Below, piece by piece: positions 1 to 5,380 of a DNA stretch of 12,099 nt (position 1 is the stretch's first letter; each line of letters starts with the position of its first letter). Both the position numbers and the translations under genes were made by a program. The notes beneath the pieces were generated by a model. It worked only from the letters and a program-made list of their open reading frames with translations. It was not told the origin of the DNA and ran no database searches. The stretch covers positions 1 to 12,099 of the forward strand of contig JBIKUD010000067.1 of assembly GCA_044347745.1 (NCBI GenBank). The letters are read 5' to 3'. The DNA is from JAIBBV01 sp044347745. GTDB lineage: Bacteria > Bdellovibrionota_C > UBA2361 > JAFLCA01.

Positions 1-971
1 CCGGCCGCCTCTGTTTTCTCATTCCTAATGCCTGGACAGGGGTTGAAGCAGCCGAGCGCTCTCGCAGAACTCTTTTAGAAGAATCTGCACTGGAAGAAAT
101 AGAAGAACTAGCGCCAAACCTATTCCCCGAAGCCGGTGTTGAAACAATTTGCATAACTGTGCAAAAAGGCAGTAATCACAAATCTGTTTGCTTAAAGCCG
201 ATTGGCAAACCCGCACAATACATGCCCTATGCAGTCGCCCTTACTCGAAGCCACGCTGACCTACCAATCTCATGGACCCCCACTACTGAAGCGCTGCACA
301 CAAACTTGAGAGCCAATTGCCTGCCTTTGTCCTCTGGGCGTTTTAACCTGCGTCCTTATATTGCACTGCAAGCCTATGCGAGAGGCAAAGGCAAACCACC
401 CCAAAGCGCCGAAACTGTAAAAACACACGCGTTCCATGCCTTTCATAAAGACAAGGCCCCCGATTGGTATCCTTATTTGGAGGGTAAAGATGTTACCCGC
501 TATGAGTTTAATTGGTCCGGGCTTTTTGTGCACTACGGCCCTTGGTTGGCTGAGCATCAACCACTGCAAAGGTACCTCGGACCACGAGTAGTCATTCGTG
601 AAATTCTGGCCAAACCGCCCTACGCGCTACGCGCGGCTTATCTCGACAAACCTTACGTCTACAATCGCTCACTGCTTCATATACTGCCCGCCGCACCTGG
701 CCAAGAGCTCAGCTTAAAAGCGCTCGTGGCTATTCTTAATTCTAAACTTGGCAACCAAATATTTGCACTTGTTGGTAGAAAAAGTCATCGCCGACTCTTT
801 CCGAAGGTGCTCAATCGCGATTTGATGCAGTTTCCGCTGCCTCAAGATTTTGCTTCCAAATGCCAAAGACTGGCAGAGCTTCATGATGCCCTGGTTCAAA
901 GTCAGAACAGAAGAGATGAGCTTGAGGAACAAATTGAAGTGGCAGTGAATGAAATATATCGGCTTGGTTAA
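1..971 (+). CDS. Type IIG-like restriction-modification enzyme, C-terminal part (truncated by window edge)
   Basis: The frame is open from base 3 to the TAA at 969-971, giving 322 visible residues; the N-terminus lies outside the window. Residues 1-55 read like the end of an Eco57I/N6-adenine methyltransferase core: a GRLCFLIPNAW stretch, an acidic helix, then FPEAGVETICITVQKGS. Residues from about 135 to 290 match the TaqI-like target-recognition domain pattern (YLEGKDVTRYEF, then KPYVYNRSLLHIL, KALVAILNSKL and HRRLFPKVLNRDLMQFPLP). The last 35 residues form a charged helix ending at EIYRLG, as is common after that domain. By family knowledge such proteins combine methylation and cleavage in one chain or act as the methylase of a restriction system. 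The catalytic NPPY and nuclease motifs would lie upstream and cannot be checked. A GTG at 159 is only an internal codon. Family call is confident; activity is inferred. Confidence 0.85.
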   Translation, partial: GRLCFLIPNAWTGVEAAERSRRTLLEESALEEIEELAPNLFPEAGVETICITVQKGSNHKSVCLKPIGKPAQYMPYAVALTRSHADLPISWTPTTEALHTNLRANCLPLSSGRFNLRPYIALQAYARGKGKPPQSAETVKTHAFHAFHKDKAPDWYPYLEGKDVTRYEFNWSGLFVHYGPWLAEHQPLQRYLGPRVVIREILAKPPYALRAAYLDKPYVYNRSLLHILPAAPGQELSLKALVAILNSKLGNQIFALVGRKSHRRLFPKVLNRDLMQFPLPQDFASKCQRLAELHDALVQSQNRRDELEEQIEVAVNEIYRLG

Positions 972-1037
972 ATTATAAAAGCACAGTGGGGTGGTGACTT
1001 TTTCCGTCAACCGCATTCTGAAGCCCGATCCTGCTTG

Positions 1038-1069
1038 GCCTGAGCCAGTCGAAGGCAGCTCATCGAAGG
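1038..1069. repeat. Dispersed short repeat of the CCTGAGCC-GTCGAAGG type
   Basis: GCCTGAGCCAGTCGAAGGC at 1038-1056 is followed by a partial second unit ending ATCGAAGG. Read on the minus strand it gives the PSTGSGQAGS-like peptide often seen in spurious ORFs of environmental bacterial genomes, which is how I recognise it. The recognition comes from memory of recurrent sequence, not from a search. Only one copy is seen in this window. Confidence 0.5.
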
Positions 1070-1102
1070 AAGCTTGTAGAAGGGTTCCCACGCCTAAAGA
1101 AT

Positions 1103-1199
1103 ATTTTCACTACTAAGAACTCGAAGACCACAAAGTGGGGAGGCCTTGTGAATTCTCCCTTAGTGGTCTTAGTGGTCTTAGCGGTCTTAGTGGTAAAAT
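1103..1199. repeat. Imperfect inverted repeat with 9-bp periodic arm, copy 1
   Basis: The right arm (1159-1199) contains TTAGTGGTC at 1160 and 1169, TTAGCGGTC at 1178 and TTAGTGGT at 1187: four 9-bp steps. The left arm (1103-1135; ATTTTCACTACTAAG, then AAGACCACAAAG) is its imperfect reverse complement, leaving a loop of about 23 nt. A related element lies at 7660-7742. It is intergenic and has no ORF, so it is either a non-autonomous repeat family or a transcribed hairpin. Confidence 0.75.
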
Positions 1200-1312
1200 T
1201 GGAACTCAGACATACATCGTTTAAGCATGCCTATTCCTACCCTGTCTACGAGAGGCGCAGAGGGAGAGTTCCGCTCGGGCACACCAAAAAAACCAATCAC
1301 AGAAATTTATAA

Positions 1313-2176
1313 TCAAAACTGCTCACCCAAAATGACCAGCACTCCGGCCAGCACCACTGCCCCACCAAAAAGCCGCTGCCCCAATTGTTTTTCATGAAAA
1401 ATAAAATGACCGGAGAATATTGAAAAAAGAATGGCTAATCTTTGAATAGCCACCACATAAGGCGCTTGCATGTATTGCAACGCACAAAGCTTTGAAACCA
1501 TAAAGATAAGCTCTAAAAAACCTCGAGTCCAAAACAACTTGGATTCGCGGCGCAGATTCACAAAACGACTTTCGCCGCGAAACATATGCGGCAATACGGC
1601 AAGACCTGCCAAAAAGGTCATCACAAATCCAGACAAAGTTGGGGAGGCAGTTTGCACCGCCATTCGATCAAAGCAAGAATTAAGACTAAAAAAAGCAGCT
1701 GATGCTAAACCAAAAAAAATAGCACGGCGGTCAATTATTCCTGCGCCCCGGGGTTTATGAACAACAATTAATGTCCCAAGCACCGTAATCAAAACGCCGA
1801 CTACACCTTGCACAGTGGGAATATCACCAGTAATCAGTGGAGACGTGACCAGCAAAAAGGCTGGTGACAACGCAAACAGAGAAGACACCACCGAGAGGTC
1901 GCCAAGTTGCATGCCATGCATTTTGCACCATTCAGCACCTAGATCACTTAAGGCTCGCAATATCACCCAGGACCAAAAGCCAGCACTCACATAAAAGGTT
2001 TCGAGTCCAAGGGACCACAAAATACCTAAGGCCAAGGCGTAAAACGGAACAGCATAGGCAAAAGAAGCAAATGTTGAAACGGTACTATCAACTTTTGCGG
2101 AAAGCTTTTTACTAATGATATCTTTTGCTGTTTGAAAAGTAGCTGCACTAAGTGCGAAGCTTAAGCCTATGAACAT
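1313..2176 (-). CDS. EamA/DMT-family membrane transporter
   Basis: The protein is 287 aa from ATG 2176 (MFIGLSFALSAATFQTAKD); a TTG 12 nt upstream could extend it by four residues. It is almost wholly hydrophobic and shows about ten membrane segments in two halves, the usual length and two-repeat layout of EamA drug/metabolite transporters. The first half runs to about residue 140 (LITVLGTLIVVHKPRG), where a short charged link precedes the second half. The end, IFHEKQLGQRLFGGAVVLAGVLVILGE, is the characteristic last-two-helix pattern with a conserved E/K-G-rich turn. The substrate cannot be predicted; relatives export amino acids, metabolites or drugs across the inner membrane. I see no clear ribosome binding site, and its start overlaps the divergent nuclease gene by 8 bases, so promoters for each must lie inside the other gene or the starts need revision. 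Confidence 0.85.
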   Translation of the reverse strand: MFIGLSFALSAATFQTAKDIISKKLSAKVDSTVSTFASFAYAVPFYALALGILWSLGLETFYVSAGFWSWVILRALSDLGAEWCKMHGMQLGDLSVVSSLFALSPAFLLVTSPLITGDIPTVQGVVGVLITVLGTLIVVHKPRGAGIIDRRAIFFGLASAAFFSLNSCFDRMAVQTASPTLSGFVMTFLAGLAVLPHMFRGESRFVNLRRESKLFWTRGFLELIFMVSKLCALQYMQAPYVVAIQRLAILFSIFSGHFIFHEKQLGQRLFGGAVVLAGVLVILGEQF

Positions 2177-2771
2177 AAAATTACGCAAATCAAAATTGAA
2201 ACTGAGTCATCTCTTAAGTCTCGCTTTTTTGTGCTTTCTTGGCTACCTGCCGCTTACAGAATCGACCGTTGCCAGCCCCCGGCAGAGCAGTAAGCAAACA
2301 GAAAATAAGGCTCATAATCAAATTGCGTCAGCGCCTGTCACCTATATTCGCTCCATTGATGGCGATACGATTGTCGTAAAACTGAACGGAAAAACGGAGC
2401 ATGTCAGACTTATTGGTATTGATGCGCCAGAAAAAGAGGATAATAAAAAGGCGAGACGAGATGTTGAAAGAACCGGCCAAGATCTAAAAACTATCTTAGC
2501 TATGGGAGCAAAAGCTAAAGATCAGTTGTCTACTTTCTTGCGTAATGCACAAACACTTACTCTTGAGTTCGACATTGAAAAGCGTGATCGCTACGGCCGT
2601 TTGTTAGCCTATGTGTATCTAAACGATAAAACTTTTATAAATAAAATGATGCTAACTGAAGGTTTTGCCCAGCCACTAAGTATTCCGCCTAATCTGCGCT
2701 ACAAAGATGAGTTTCTGACAGCAGCCCGCAAAGCCCGACAAGAAAAGAAAGGGCTTTCGCAGGAACAATAA
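2169..2771 (+). CDS. Exported thermonuclease (staphylococcal nuclease-like, SNase domain)
   Basis: The protein is 200 aa. Residues 1-35 form a Sec-type signal (KLRKSKLK, a hydrophobic SLAFLCFLGYLPL core, then TVAS). Residues 36-55 are a polar linker and 56-195 an SNase OB-fold. Active-site residues of the family are all present: D64/D66 in DGDT (calcium), R80, D85 and E88 in RLIGIDAPE, and R144 in RYGR. These correspond to D21, R35, D40, E43 and R87 of the staphylococcal enzyme, so it is predicted to be an active calcium-dependent DNA/RNA nuclease acting outside the cytoplasm. The insertion at residues 90-112 is longer than in the staphylococcal protein. The ATG at 2169 overlaps the divergent transporter start; TTG at 2196 would also give a good signal peptide (KLSHLLSLAF). 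Neither has a clear Shine-Dalgarno sequence. Confidence 0.92.
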   Translation: MNIKLRKSKLKLSHLLSLAFLCFLGYLPLTESTVASPRQSSKQTENKAHNQIASAPVTYIRSIDGDTIVVKLNGKTEHVRLIGIDAPEKEDNKKARRDVERTGQDLKTILAMGAKAKDQLSTFLRNAQTLTLEFDIEKRDRYGRLLAYVYLNDKTFINKMMLTEGFAQPLSIPPNLRYKDEFLTAARKARQEKKGLSQEQ

Positions 2772-2820
2772 AAGCGGCATTTGAGGTTACCCCTTAAGCC
2801 GTTCGTCCAGCGTCCTCTCC

Positions 2821-3450
2821 CTATGGAGCGCCAAACTTCCGGACAACGGCGCGGCCCAACCCGTCGCGACGATAGTTATCGCCGTAGCCGTAGATGTCTA
2901 GCCCGCCAGCATGAAAGTCGCCAGCGGCGACCCGGGCGCCAGAGGCCGACCGTTCTTCACAGCGGCCGTTAATGGCAGAATACATGCGTTCGCCATTTTC
3001 TAGATCTTGCAAAACAAGAGTGCCCACGTGCTCAAGCACACTTGCTGTTTTATAGTTTGTCAGTTTGTCCACTACTGCAACCTGCTCAGAATCGGTTTTA
3101 TCGAACGTACCTGGGGCAACACCTTCATATTCAAGCACCCACTCACTCTTTTTTAATGGTCTGTTGGCAAATGCTAGGTTGTTGTACCATTCTTGATCGC
3201 TGAAACTTGGGTCCCGACGTTTTCCAGCCTCAGAAGCTAACTCGCGAAGCAATTTTAGAGTTAAAGGCTCACCGTAAATTGTAGCTGGAAGAAGTACTAA
3301 CCTGTGGGTTTCTGCGACAATTCTGCCGTCATTTGCAAGCTCACATCTAGATTTAAGAGCTTCTATAATATTGGCTGGCGGTGCAGGAACTTCGCCTATA
3401 TCTCTACCTTTATAAATACGGGCATCCGGGCCTACTAGTCTACCAGGCAT
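2821..3450 (-). CDS. Hypothetical protein with G+C-rich C-terminal tail; possible diversity-generating retroelement target
   Basis: The protein is 209 aa with no signal peptide or membrane segment. Its ATG (3448-3450) shares one base with the stop of the upstream 108-aa gene (TAATG), so translation is probably coupled; a GAGG lies 13 nt upstream. The body (1-150) is mixed, with a patch YGEPLTLKLLRELASEAGK, then WYNNLAFANRPL and EWVLEYEGVAPGTFDKT that looks like a conserved domain I cannot name. The tail (about 158-205) reads NGRCEERS, ARVAAGDFHAGGLDIYGYG, DNYRRDGLG and VVRKF. It is rich in G, D, Y and R, written mostly with NNC/NNT codons, and is about 67% G+C with only about 13% A on the coding strand, against 40-50% G+C in the body. 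That is what adenine-directed mutagenesis of a 3' variable region would leave. I do not see a reverse transcriptase or template here. Gene reality is likely; the DGR reading is inference. Confidence 0.75.
   Translation of the reverse strand: MPGRLVGPDARIYKGRDIGEVPAPPANIIEALKSRCELANDGRIVAETHRLVLLPATIYGEPLTLKLLRELASEAGKRRDPSFSDQEWYNNLAFANRPLKKSEWVLEYEGVAPGTFDKTDSEQVAVVDKLTNYKTASVLEHVGTLVLQDLENGERMYSAINGRCEERSASGARVAAGDFHAGGLDIYGYGDNYRRDGLGRAVVRKFGAP
2824..2980 (-). other. Candidate DGR-like variable region at the 3' end of the 209-aa gene
   Basis: This is the 3' end of the coding sequence just before its TAG. Codons such as GGC, CGC, GCC, GTC, GAC, TAC, ATC and GAT dominate, with A scarce on the coding strand. 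If each variable codon derives from AAC/AAT-like template codons, the constant residues would be the F, GL, Y, LG and RKF positions. The boundary is approximate. The assignment rests on position, composition and the look of the peptide; no matching A-rich template repeat was found on either strand of the window. Confidence 0.4.
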
Positions 3451-3776
3451 TAATTTTTTACTGCCTCTAAATCAACACTTCCGCCTCTTTCAACAAGAGT
3501 TCTCAATTCCTTCACTGCGGCAAGCGCCTTGGTAAGAGAATCTTCTGTACTCTGTTCAATTAAGCTCTCAATATACCAGCCCGCTACAACGCTTAGCCTA
3601 TCCACTAAAGTTTCGTAACTGCCTGTGGCGAGAGCTCTATGGGTAATTCCTGGCATCACTGGCTCCAAGACAGCGATTGCAGATTCAGTTTTACCTGAAT
3701 ATTCAGCCATAAGTTGTCCTACAATCTCGCTGGCTGCCCTGTGTATTGGTTTCTGGGAGGTCATTTCAGCGCCCAT
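3450..3776 (-). CDS. Hypothetical 108-aa helical protein, middle gene of a three-gene cluster
   Basis: I do not recognise this family. The start ATG (3774-3776) has AAGGAA about 8 nt upstream, and an in-frame second ATG lies four codons on. The sequence is predicted mainly helical, with segments at roughly 10-25 (RAASEIVGQLMAEYSG), 30-45, 55-75 (YETLVDRLSVVAGWYIESLI) and 78-98 (EDSLTKALAAVKELRTLVER), and a break at VMPGITHRAL. There is no signal peptide, transmembrane helix or cysteine. It lies 3 nt after the 54-aa gene and overlaps the 209-aa gene by one base, so the three are almost surely one operon. A small helical protein beside a possible retroelement target invites comparison with the Avd accessory protein, but I see no convincing sequence match and do not assign that function. 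Confidence 0.7.
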   Translation of the reverse strand: MGAEMTSQKPIHRAASEIVGQLMAEYSGKTESAIAVLEPVMPGITHRALATGSYETLVDRLSVVAGWYIESLIEQSTEDSLTKALAAVKELRTLVERGGSVDLEAVKN

Positions 3777-3779
3777 ATA

Positions 3780-3944
3780 TTATTCCTTTCCTTCAAAGAC
3801 CTTTTTAAATTCATTTGGTACAAGCGGATGAGCCAGCAATGCTGTAAGTTCCTTTTGAACAGCTGCTTTGAGCTCTAGAATACGAGCACGTTCGTCTTGC
3901 TCGCGAATCTCTCTGTTTTTAATCGAGCCTTGCTCATCTGCCAT
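3780..3944 (-). CDS. Small hypothetical protein (54 aa), first gene of the three-gene cluster
   Basis: I chose ATG 3944 because AGGA lies 8 nt upstream; a TTG at 3980 would add 12 residues (TSVFAPYRIQP) but has no such site. The 54-aa product is strongly charged: residues 1-38 form one long amphipathic helix (NREIREQDERARILELKAAVQ), followed by LLAHPLVPNEFKKVFEGKE. It has no cysteine, signal or membrane segment. The stop is 3 nt before the next gene. A short coiled-coil or partner protein is plausible; no family is recognised. Confidence 0.6.
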   Translation of the reverse strand: MADEQGSIKNREIREQDERARILELKAAVQKELTALLAHPLVPNEFKKVFEGKE

Positions 3945-3980
3945 GGGCTGAATCCTATAAGGAGCAAAGACGCTAGTCAA

Positions 3981-4367
3981 AGGACCTGGGAAATGTTCCC
4001 TTTAGCCTAGAAAAAGCTAAAGGGTGCGTCGAAGTGGCTCATTTGGTAAATCTTAACCAGCTTAAGTTACTAAGTTTCTAGGCTGGTCAGAATTATAAGC
4101 TGATTTTCTAATATCCTTTGTTTAGTTCAATGCGATTTAATGGAGCGCGACCGGTACTTTTAAAAACCAAGTCTAAAAAGACGGGGCGTAGTTTGAATGA
4201 TTAATTTGGAGGATTAAATTGTTCGAGAAGTACGCTAAATAAAGATACAACCGTGCTCCCGTACTCTTGCTGTTTGATAATTTGGTAATTTATCTGTCAT
4301 TACAACCTGTTTAGAGCAAAAAAGTAGACCGCTACACTTATTACGCTGGCAATGATAGGATAGCTTG
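3981..4367. other. Non-coding divergent gap between the three-gene cluster and the nucleotidyltransferase pair
   Basis: This A+T-rich gap of 387 bases separates divergent transcription units, so both promoters should lie here. It contains strong overlapping hairpins at 3988-4024 (listed separately) and a loose ACCAGC/GCTGGT stem around 4057-4088. It also holds a GGAGG (4208-4212) placed 6 nt before a TTG that opens only a 7-codon frame (4219-4242). I could not pick out a convincing -35/-10 pair. No longer gene is supported. Confidence 0.6.
3988..4024 (-). promoter_or_regulatory. Two mutually exclusive hairpins upstream of the three-gene cluster
   Basis: GGGAA-ATG-TTCCC (3988-4000) and CCCTTTAGC-loop-GCTAAAGGG (3998-4006 with 4016-4024, 9-nt loop) are both perfect stems and share bases 3998-4000, so only one can form at a time. 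They lie 44-80 nt upstream of the first ATG (3944) of the minus-strand cluster. No T-tract follows on either strand, so a simple terminator is unlikely. A leader-RNA switch or DNA operator is possible. Confidence 0.4.
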
Positions 4368-4601
4368 ATGAGGCTGATTCTTAATTTTGCAAGAAGTTTA
4401 TTAAGCATTTCTCACTTGCTTCCGCCCCCATGTAGGTCTGGCATAGCGAAACTTGTACAAAAACTTGAACTTTTATTCGTTGCACGTCGTGCAGCGAAGT
4501 GGAAACTTGATGCCCCTGGCCGACTTCAATGGATCGATGATATGGGCGCCATGATTCAGAAAGCAAAAAGCAGTTATAATGAGAATATTCGATTGCCTTA
4601 A
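4368..4601 (+). CDS. Small basic protein paired with a downstream nucleotidyltransferase
   Basis: The protein is 77 aa from ATG 4368, chosen because AGGA lies 7 nt upstream; a TTG one codon earlier is less likely. The N-terminal third is hydrophobic (RLILNFARSLLSISHLL). The C-terminal half, ARRAAKWKLDAPGRLQWIDDMGAMIQKA, resembles the short basic helical proteins with an LRWLEEM-type core that often precede nucleotidyltransferase-fold genes. Its last 23 nt overlap the start of the next gene, which points to translational coupling. By analogy with two-gene AbiE- or MNT-like modules it may be the partner of the downstream protein, but this is inference. The odd N-terminus (PPPCRSG) leaves room for decay or a later true start. 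Confidence 0.6.
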   Translation: MRLILNFARSLLSISHLLPPPCRSGIAKLVQKLELLFVARRAAKWKLDAPGRLQWIDDMGAMIQKAKSSYNENIRLP

Positions 4602-5169
4602 GCTTTTAGTAAGCCAGTTAAACAGCGAGCCTATTGAGTGGGCTATTGCTGGTGGCGTTGCGGCTTGTATTTATCGAAGCGAGCCTCGCTATACTGGCGA
4701 TATAGATATTATTATTTCCCCGCGTCGAGTTGAGAGTGATGCAGCACTCATTGCCGAAGGGGTACTAAAGCGACTTGGATATAAGCCTATTCTTGGGTTT
4801 ATAGCCGGAGAAAAAATTAAAACTATTGGCAAACCTTCACTCATTGCGGCTCGCGAGGACACAAAGGGGTCCTTTGTGGGCATTGATCTCATTCTGCCAG
4901 TATTGCCTTGGGTTGCTCCGGCAATAGTCCGGGCTCAAGCCAATAAAATTGACTATGGCTTTGGCTACCTGCCGACCATAACTCCAGAAGATTTGGTAAT
5001 TGCAAAACTTAGCGCAATTCAAGATAGTCCGGACCGGCCCTACGATCGCGATGATATAATTTCAGTGTGTAAAAATTCACCGAACTTAGATCGCGTTTAC
5101 ATCGTAACTCAAGTGAGCCTATTCCAAATAGAAGTTCCTACCGATTTGAGGTCGGTTATTAAATTATAG
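4579..5169 (+). CDS. Nucleotidyltransferase-fold protein (DUF6036/AbiEii-like)
   Basis: The protein is 196 aa, from ATG 4579 inside the 3' end of the upstream small gene. It shows the polymerase-beta-type nucleotidyltransferase pattern: WAIAGGVAA (GG at 25-26), then RYTGDIDIIIS with the two metal-binding acids D41 and D43, and a third candidate acid D103 in VGIDLILPV. A segment TPEDLVIAKLSAIQDSPDRPYDRDDI (135-160) is the usual C-terminal signature of DUF6036 and AbiEii-like proteins. Known relatives include toxins and abortive-infection proteins that transfer nucleotides to RNA or protein, but many are uncharacterised, and substrate cannot be read from sequence. After residue 165 the chain ends with a short unassigned tail. 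A hairpin followed by a T-run lies about 45-80 nt downstream. Confidence 0.8.
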   Translation: MRIFDCLKLLVSQLNSEPIEWAIAGGVAACIYRSEPRYTGDIDIIISPRRVESDAALIAEGVLKRLGYKPILGFIAGEKIKTIGKPSLIAAREDTKGSFVGIDLILPVLPWVAPAIVRAQANKIDYGFGYLPTITPEDLVIAKLSAIQDSPDRPYDRDDIISVCKNSPNLDRVYIVTQVSLFQIEVPTDLRSVIKL

Positions 5170-5211
5170 GGCGCCGAATAGACGCTAGTTTCTTGGGCAT
5201 CGGGGTATCGC

Positions 5212-5249
5212 AAAGACGAAAGATGAGTCGCAAAACAACCGTCTTTTTT
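5212..5249 (+). terminator. Possible intrinsic terminator after the nucleotidyltransferase gene
   Basis: AAAGACG (5212-5218) pairs with CGTCTTT (5240-5246), and the run TTTTTT spans 5244-5249. The loop of 21 nt is long and the stem only 7 bp, so this is a weak candidate. Its place 43 nt after the stop codon fits the job. Confidence 0.4.
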
Positions 5250-5310
5250 GTCCAATATAGACCTAAATTAACCGGCACACTTAGCAGGTATTAAGACCTC
5301 TCAGCCCTGG

Positions 5311-5340
5311 TTGAAAACACGAGCATACTCGTGTTTTCAA
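5311..5340. repeat. Perfect 13-bp hairpin
   Basis: TTGAAAACACGAG (5311-5323) and its exact reverse complement (5328-5340) flank the tetranucleotide CATA. There is no T-tract beyond the end of the stem on either strand (CAATTGTT follows), so it is not a classic terminator. It abuts the gene remnant and could be an operator, a recombination scar or an RNA hairpin. Confidence 0.7.
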
Positions 5341-5380
5341 TTGTTCTGTCGTCGTTTGCAAGTTTACATCTCGATTTTAC
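5336..5380 (-). pseudogene. Remnant of a paralogue of the 209-aa gene
   Basis: Bases 5344-5377 match 3321-3354 at 29 of 34 positions by hand alignment. Read on the minus strand the fragment gives VKSRCKLANDDRTIE, against LKSRCELANDGRIVAE in residues 32-47 of the 209-aa protein, in the same frame. Upstream the frame meets a stop within 20 codons, and downstream a TAA comes 18 codons further on. No convincing homology is visible outside this block, so it is best read as a leftover of an earlier gene copy. Confidence 0.5.

Larger units (their letters stand above)
972..1312. other. Non-coding gap with two dispersed-repeat types
   Basis: This 341-base gap separates the convergent restriction-enzyme and transporter genes. 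I see no credible gene. It holds a short GCCTGAGCCAGTCGAAGGC unit (1038-1056) followed by a partial second unit (GCAGCTCATCGAAGG), then an imperfect inverted-repeat element (1103-1199), both listed separately. No clear terminator with a T-tract is visible for either flanking gene. Confidence 0.7.

Noticed and set aside
714..1091. A 125-codon minus-strand frame over the end of the restriction enzyme
   Set aside because: Its N-terminus contains the PSTGSGQAGS peptide produced by a dispersed repeat, and the rest is antisense to a well-supported gene.
2781..2972. An Arg-rich plus-strand frame after the nuclease gene
   Set aside because: It is a shadow of the G+C-rich tail of the minus-strand 209-aa gene and has no start signal.
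3939..3980. A TTGACT/TATAGG promoter just upstream of the 54-aa gene
   Set aside because: The spacing is only 15 bp and the implied transcript would begin downstream of the Shine-Dalgarno site that supports the chosen start.
3968..5189. A shared 10-mer (AGACGCTAGT) upstream of the three-gene cluster and after the nucleotidyltransferase
   Set aside because: Many 10-base matches are expected by chance in a window of this size and the flanks do not align.
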